Assembly (NCBI RefSeq): GCF_900110275.1
Contig: NZ_FODC01000002.1
Coordinates: 930,001 to 994,000 of the forward strand
Length of the DNA stretch: 64,000 bases
Direction of reading: 5' to 3'
Source of the DNA: Duganella sp. CF517
GTDB lineage: Bacteria > Pseudomonadota > Gammaproteobacteria > Burkholderiales > Burkholderiaceae_D
Positions 60,420-64,000 of the stretch are shown here, one piece after another (position 1 is the first letter of the stretch; each line of letters begins with the position of its first letter). Under the pieces are notes generated by a model, which saw nothing but the letters and a program-made list of their open reading frames with translations, was not told the origin of the DNA and did no database searches. A program made the translations under genes and the position numbers.

Positions 60420-60496
60420 GGGGTCAAGTCTGACATTCGGACACGAGCTGGGCAGCATAGTGCTTCAGTCCGTGTCCGAATGTCAGACTTGACCCC
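60420..60496. repeat. REP/REPIN-like inverted repeat, copy 2
   Basis: Two perfect 26-base inverted arms (60420-60445 and 60471-60496) begin GGGGTCA and contain GACATTCGGACA. The 25-base centre differs from that of copy 1. It lies 17 bases after a plus-strand stop and 5 bases before a minus-strand stop, i.e. between convergent genes as copy 1 does. Confidence 0.85.
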
Positions 60497-60500
60497 GATT

Positions 60501-60932
60501 TTAGGCTTGGATGCGTTTGAGGGCGCGGTGGAAGCGCAGCGGGACGGTGACGGGGAATTCGTTCCCTAGCGGCCGGCCGACGATGATCGGGCCGAACATC
60601 GCGCGCAGCGGCGAGGCGCTCTTGCGCACGAAGGTGCGGCCCTGCGCCGTCTCCTCCGCCGGGATGTAACCGAATTGGGCGATCCGGCCGAGGAAGGCCG
60701 TGCCGGCCTCCGCCGACACCATGCCGCGCACCGGCAGATGCTCGATCGCCGCCGAGGCGATGTAGCCGGCAAAACCCAGCAAAACTATCCGCAGCACGCC
60801 GACCAGATCCCAGCCGCGTGGCAGCTGCGTCACCACAAACAGACATAACACCGCCACGGCGATGGTCAGCCAGCTGCGCGGGTTTTCCAGCGGGTTGAGA
60901 ACGATCTTGTGTTGGGTGATGGTGCTCGCCAT
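60501..60932 (-). CDS. Small membrane protein of unknown function
   Basis: A 143-aa protein with two membrane helices near the N-terminus (SWLTIAVAVLCLFVVTQLP, GVLRIVLLGFAGYIASAAIEHL) and a soluble C-terminal part (GRIAQFGYIPAEETAQGRTFVRKSASPLRAMFGPIIVGRPLGNEFPVTVPLRFHRALKRI). Not recognised. It lies alone between a REP-like element and paaZ. Confidence 0.7.
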   Translation of the reverse strand: MASTITQHKIVLNPLENPRSWLTIAVAVLCLFVVTQLPRGWDLVGVLRIVLLGFAGYIASAAIEHLPVRGMVSAEAGTAFLGRIAQFGYIPAEETAQGRTFVRKSASPLRAMFGPIIVGRPLGNEFPVTVPLRFHRALKRIQA

Positions 60933-61003
60933 GACTGCCGCCTGCTTAAAAATAAAGCGCTATTGTGACCGGCGACGGCCAAAAAGGAAAGCACCCTCCC
61001 CCA

Positions 61004-63055
61004 TCAAGCGCGCTTCATCACCAGGGTGAGAATGTCGTAACTGGCAACCAGTTCGTCATGCTGGTTGGTGACCTGCACATCCCACGCGACCACGCCCTGG
61101 CCGACGCCCTTGTCGTCGGTGCGGTTGCGGTCCACCTTGCGCTTGCAGGTCAGCCGCGCGCGGATGGTGTCGCCGATCGCGACCGGCGTGATGAAGCGCA
61201 GATTGTCCAGCCCATAGTTGGCCAGCACCGGCCCCGGCGCCGGCGAGACGAACAGGCCGGCCGCCGCCGACAGCACGAAGTAGCCGTGCGCGATGCGCTT
61301 GCCGAACTGCGTGTCCCTGGCGGCGATGTCATCGAAGTGCATGTAGAAGTAGTCGCCCGAAACGCCGCCGAAATTGACGATGTCCGCCTCGCTGACCGTG
61401 CGGCGGTGCGTGAGCAGCGAGTCGCCGATCTTGAGCTCCTCGAAGTGTCGGCGGAACGGATGCACTTCGCTTTCCTGCACCCTGGCGCCGCGCACGTATT
61501 CGCCGGTGACGGCGGCGAGCATCGTCGGCGAACCCTGCACCGCCGCGCGCTGCAGGAAGTGGCGCACCGCGCGGATACCGCCAAGTTCCTCGCCGCCGCC
61601 GGCGCGTCCCGGGCCGCCGTGTTTAAGCTGCGGCAGCGGCGAGCCGTGGCCGGTGGAGTCGACCGACGCTTCGCGCTCCAGTATCAACACGCGGCCGTGC
61701 GAGGCTGCGGCCACCGGCACCGCATAGGCGGCGATGGCCGGCTCCTTGGTCACCAGGGTAGAAACCAGGCTGCCCTTGCCGCGCGCGGCCAGCGCCAGCG
61801 CTTCGTCGATGCCGTTGTAGCTGATGATGGTGCTGACCGGACCAAAGGCTTCGACATCGTGCACGGCGTCGTTGGCCATGCCGTCGCGGCACAGCAGCAG
61901 CGTCGGCGCGAAGAAGGCGCCATCGGCGACGCCCTCGCCGACCGGCCTGAAGCCGTCGCCTTCGCCGAACAGCACCTCGTTGCCGCGCGCGAGCATCGCC
62001 AGCCGCTCGGCGACGTCGCGCTGCTGGTCCCGGGACGCCAGCGCGCCCATGCGCACGCCGTCGACCGACGGGTCGCCGACGCTGACCTTGGCCAGGCGCT
62101 CGCGCAGCCGCGTGCCGACCGCGTCGACCAGGTTCTCGGGGACGATGATGCGTCGGATCGCGGTACACTTCTGGCCCGCCTTGCCGGTCATCTCGCGCGC
62201 GACCTCCTTGACGAACAGGTCGAACTCGGCGTCGTCCGGCGTGATGTCCGGCGCCAGGATGGCGCAGTTGAGCGAATCCGCCTCGGCGGTGAACGGCACC
62301 GAGTTGGCGATCAGGTTGCGGTTGACGCGCAGCTTGGCGGCGGTGTCGGCGGACCCGGTGAAGGTGACGACGTCGGCGCCACCGAGGCGGTCCAGCAAAT
62401 CGCCGGTGCCGCCGATGACCAGCTGCAGCGCGCCCTCCGGCAGCAGGCCGGATTCGTGCATCATGCGCACCACCGCCTCGGTCAGGTAGCTGGTCGCGGT
62501 GGCGGGCTTGCCGATGCACGGCATCGCCGCCAGGAAGCTGGGCGCGAACTTCTCCAGCAGGCCCCAGATCGGGAAGTTGAAGGCGTTGATGTGCACCGCC
62601 AGTCCGCCACGCGGCACCAGGATGTGGGTGCCGGAAAAGCCGCCGTTCTTACCCAGTGCCATGGCCGGGCCTTCGTGCAGCACGTTCGACGACGGCAGTT
62701 CGCGCCCGCCCATGCTGGCATAAGCGAACAAGGTGCCGGTGCCGCCTTCGATGTCGACCCAGCTGTCGGCGCGGGTGGCGCCGGTCAGGTGCGAGATCGC
62801 GTACAGCTCCTCCTTGCGGCCGACCAGATACAGCGCCAGCGCCTTCAGTCGCGCGGCACGCTGCTGGAAGTCGAGCTTCATCAGCGCCGGCACGCCGGTC
62901 TTGCGGGCGTAGGTGACGGCTTCGTCGAAGTCGATCCGCTCGGCGTGGGTATGGTAGATCAGCGAGTTGTTCAAGGCGTTGTGCAGCGGCGTCGAAGCTT
63001 CGCGGCCGATCCAGCGGCCGCCGATCAGGCTTTGCAGGGTTGATACTTGGGTCAT
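61004..63055 (-). CDS. paaZ: Bifunctional PaaZ: oxepin-CoA hydrolase / 3-oxo-5,6-dehydrosuberyl-CoA semialdehyde dehydrogenase
   Basis: A 683-aa two-domain enzyme of phenylacetate catabolism that opens the oxepin ring and oxidises the aldehyde. The N-terminal aldehyde dehydrogenase part (about 1-520) has WVDIEGGTGTLFAYASMGGRELP, FNFPIWGLLEKFAPSFLAAMPCIGKPATATSYL, VTFTGSADTAAKLR and the catalytic Cys in AGQKCTAIRRI. The C-terminal MaoC-like hydratase (about 530-680) has VNFGGVSGDYFYMHFDDIAARDTQFGKRIAHGYFVLS. Length matches. The paaY gene precedes it by 16 bases in the same operon. Confidence 0.97.
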   Translation of the reverse strand: MTQVSTLQSLIGGRWIGREASTPLHNALNNSLIYHTHAERIDFDEAVTYARKTGVPALMKLDFQQRAARLKALALYLVGRKEELYAISHLTGATRADSWVDIEGGTGTLFAYASMGGRELPSSNVLHEGPAMALGKNGGFSGTHILVPRGGLAVHINAFNFPIWGLLEKFAPSFLAAMPCIGKPATATSYLTEAVVRMMHESGLLPEGALQLVIGGTGDLLDRLGGADVVTFTGSADTAAKLRVNRNLIANSVPFTAEADSLNCAILAPDITPDDAEFDLFVKEVAREMTGKAGQKCTAIRRIIVPENLVDAVGTRLRERLAKVSVGDPSVDGVRMGALASRDQQRDVAERLAMLARGNEVLFGEGDGFRPVGEGVADGAFFAPTLLLCRDGMANDAVHDVEAFGPVSTIISYNGIDEALALAARGKGSLVSTLVTKEPAIAAYAVPVAAASHGRVLILEREASVDSTGHGSPLPQLKHGGPGRAGGGEELGGIRAVRHFLQRAAVQGSPTMLAAVTGEYVRGARVQESEVHPFRRHFEELKIGDSLLTHRRTVSEADIVNFGGVSGDYFYMHFDDIAARDTQFGKRIAHGYFVLSAAAGLFVSPAPGPVLANYGLDNLRFITPVAIGDTIRARLTCKRKVDRNRTDDKGVGQGVVAWDVQVTNQHDELVASYDILTLVMKRA

Positions 63056-63071
63056 AGGTGTTCTCCGTGAT

Positions 63072-63683
63072 TTATGCCGAGGCGTTTTTGTGCAGATGCA
63101 GCGGCAGCGAGCTTTCCCACTCGATGCGCTTGCGGTCCGCTTCCACTTCGGTCAGCGCGTCGACCTCGCGCATGGTTTGCATGGACCGCACGGCCAGCTC
63201 CTGGTATTGGCCGGTGCCGGCGCTCTTCCATTGAATTTCGTCGTCGCGCAGCTCGCGCACCACCTTGGCCGGCGTGCCGACCACCAGGCTGCGCGCCGGC
63301 ACCTCCATGCCGGCGCGGACGAAGGTCATGGCGGCGACGATGCTGTCGGCGCCGATGACGGCGTTATCCATGATCACGCTGTTCATGCCGACCAGCGCGT
63401 TGCGGCCGACGCGGCAGCCGTGCAGCACCGCGCCATGGCCGATATGGCCGTCCTGTTCGACGACGGTGTCGGCGCCGGGGAAGCCATGCATGACGCAGGT
63501 GTCCTGCAGGTTGGCGCCCTCCTCCAGTATCAACCGTCCGAAGTCGCCGCGCAGCGCCGCCAACGGGCCGACATAGCAGCGCGGCCCGACGATGACGTCG
63601 CCGATCAGCACCGCGCTGGGATGTACGTAGGCGGTCGGGTGGACCACCGGGGTGACGCCATTGATCTCATAGACCTTGACCAT
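63072..63683 (-). CDS. paaY: Phenylacetate pathway protein PaaY (hexapeptide-repeat thioesterase)
   Basis: A 203-aa left-handed beta-helix protein of the gamma-carbonic anhydrase-like family; PaaY hydrolyses dead-end thioesters (such as 2-hydroxycyclohepta-1,4,6-triene-1-carboxyl-CoA). Hexapeptide repeats: [96 protein letters not shown]; three metal His candidates are in MHGFPG and [10 protein letters not shown]. It is followed by paaZ and preceded by paaK, which supports the name over general gamma-CA. Confidence 0.93.
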   Translation of the reverse strand: MVKVYEINGVTPVVHPTAYVHPSAVLIGDVIVGPRCYVGPLAALRGDFGRLILEEGANLQDTCVMHGFPGADTVVEQDGHIGHGAVLHGCRVGRNALVGMNSVIMDNAVIGADSIVAAMTFVRAGMEVPARSLVVGTPAKVVRELRDDEIQWKSAGTGQYQELAVRSMQTMREVDALTEVEADRKRIEWESSLPLHLHKNASA

Positions 63684-63692
63684 GTCCGCTCC

Positions 63693-64000
63693 TCAGGCCC
63701 GGTCGCGCGGCCGCTGGTCGACCACGCGCCGCGCCTTGCCGGTCAGCGTGCGTTCGATGCCGTCGGGCGCCATCACCCGCACCTTGGTGGTGACGCCGAC
63801 GTTGGTTTTGATGCGTTGTTCCAGCTCGCGGGCCAGCGCCTCGTCTTCGCCGGCCGGCAGGTCGCCGGCTTCGGCGCGCAGTTCGGCCAGCACATCGAGC
63901 TTGTCCAGATGGCCGTCGCGGGACACGATCAACTGGTATTGCGGCGCCAGTTTCGGCATCTTGAGTATCAGTTCTTCGATCTGCGACGGGAAGACGTTGA
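63693..64000 (-). CDS. paaK: Phenylacetate-CoA ligase PaaK, C-terminal part
   Basis: The frame is open to the end of the window, so the N-terminal part (about 330 residues) lies beyond base 64000. The visible 102 codons, read on the minus strand, cover NVFPSQIEELILKMPKLAPQYQLIV, then a helical stretch (HLDKLDVLAELRAEAG) and IKTNVGVTTKVRVMAPDGIERTLTGKARRVVDQR, the C-terminal AMP-binding domain of PaaK with the Lys in GKARRVVD. The enzyme makes phenylacetyl-CoA with ATP. It heads the same operon as paaY (9 bases apart). Confidence 0.95.
   Translation of the reverse strand, partial: NVFPSQIEELILKMPKLAPQYQLIVSRDGHLDKLDVLAELRAEAGDLPAGEDEALARELEQRIKTNVGVTTKVRVMAPDGIERTLTGKARRVVDQRPRDRA

Overview
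The window is about 64 kb of GC-rich, gene-dense chromosome (almost every reading frame is open, with long antisense shadow frames). The gene set and protein style (proS-rppH-DUF1841 block, tandem class I cytochromes c, a MoxR/CoxE pair, parE-parC, PilMNOP-type secretion genes, TorF-type porin, paaK-paaY-paaZ, REP-like 'GGGGTCA...GACATTCGGACA' inverted repeats) suggest a betaproteobacterium of the Oxalobacteraceae (Massilia/Duganella/Janthinobacterium type). That is inference from composition and family resemblance; no rRNA gene, tRNA gene or CRISPR array was seen.

Layout. 1-1.6 kb: the end of a GH88 unsaturated glucuronyl hydrolase and a beta-propeller-like protein. 1.6-5.4 kb: a REP-like palindrome, a lytic transglycosylase overlapping proS, then rppH and a DUF1841 gene. 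5.4-8.1 kb: malate:quinone oxidoreductase carrying a lipoprotein signal, flanked by two terminators with the same stem, and two small cytochromes c. 8.4-11 kb: MoxR ATPase, GNAT acetyltransferase and CoxE-like VWA protein as one operon. 11-13.5 kb: a DJ-1/PfpI protein, a long inverted repeat that runs into the end of an ArsR-type regulator, and an alpha/beta hydrolase. 13.6-21.8 kb: the complete potassium-starvation operon (kdpF, A, B, C, D, E on the minus strand), preceded by a second, unannotated 30-aa membrane ORF. 22-24.7 kb: a divergent dapA-like gene overlapping a ParA-like protein with a ruined P-loop, then a TorF-type porin and a small protein. 24.9-29.9 kb: parE-parC and an Ala/Lys-rich exported protein.

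30-40 kb is the most coherent accessory system: two secreted cyanophycinases (CphE-type, peptidase S51), a TonB-dependent receptor, a CphZ/AotO-like zinc hydrolase and a YfcC/DcuC-family permease. They lie back to back around one divergent promoter region. Together they read as a locus for digesting external cyanophycin, importing the beta-Asp-Arg dipeptides and splitting them. A secreted M64 peptidase lies just downstream. 40-42.5 kb holds a GNAT, argH and an ACT-domain protein. 43-57 kb: a compact nine-gene type II secretion/type IV pilus-like operon (F, E, PilM, N, O, P, lipoprotein secretin, two GspG-like pseudopilins and one GspK-like one; ten genes counting the last) bracketed by two paralogous thermolysin-family (M4) proteases with the same C-terminal module, probably its cargo. 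57-61 kb: a PHP-domain lipoprotein, an M24 aminopeptidase, two small membrane proteins and a second REP-like palindrome. 61-64 kb: paaZ, paaY and the end of paaK of phenylacetate catabolism.

The best leads are the cyanophycin-utilisation locus (30-40 kb), the dyad-symmetric array of KdpE-like sites between kdp and the dapA-like gene (21882-22011), and the protease-bracketed minimal secretion system.
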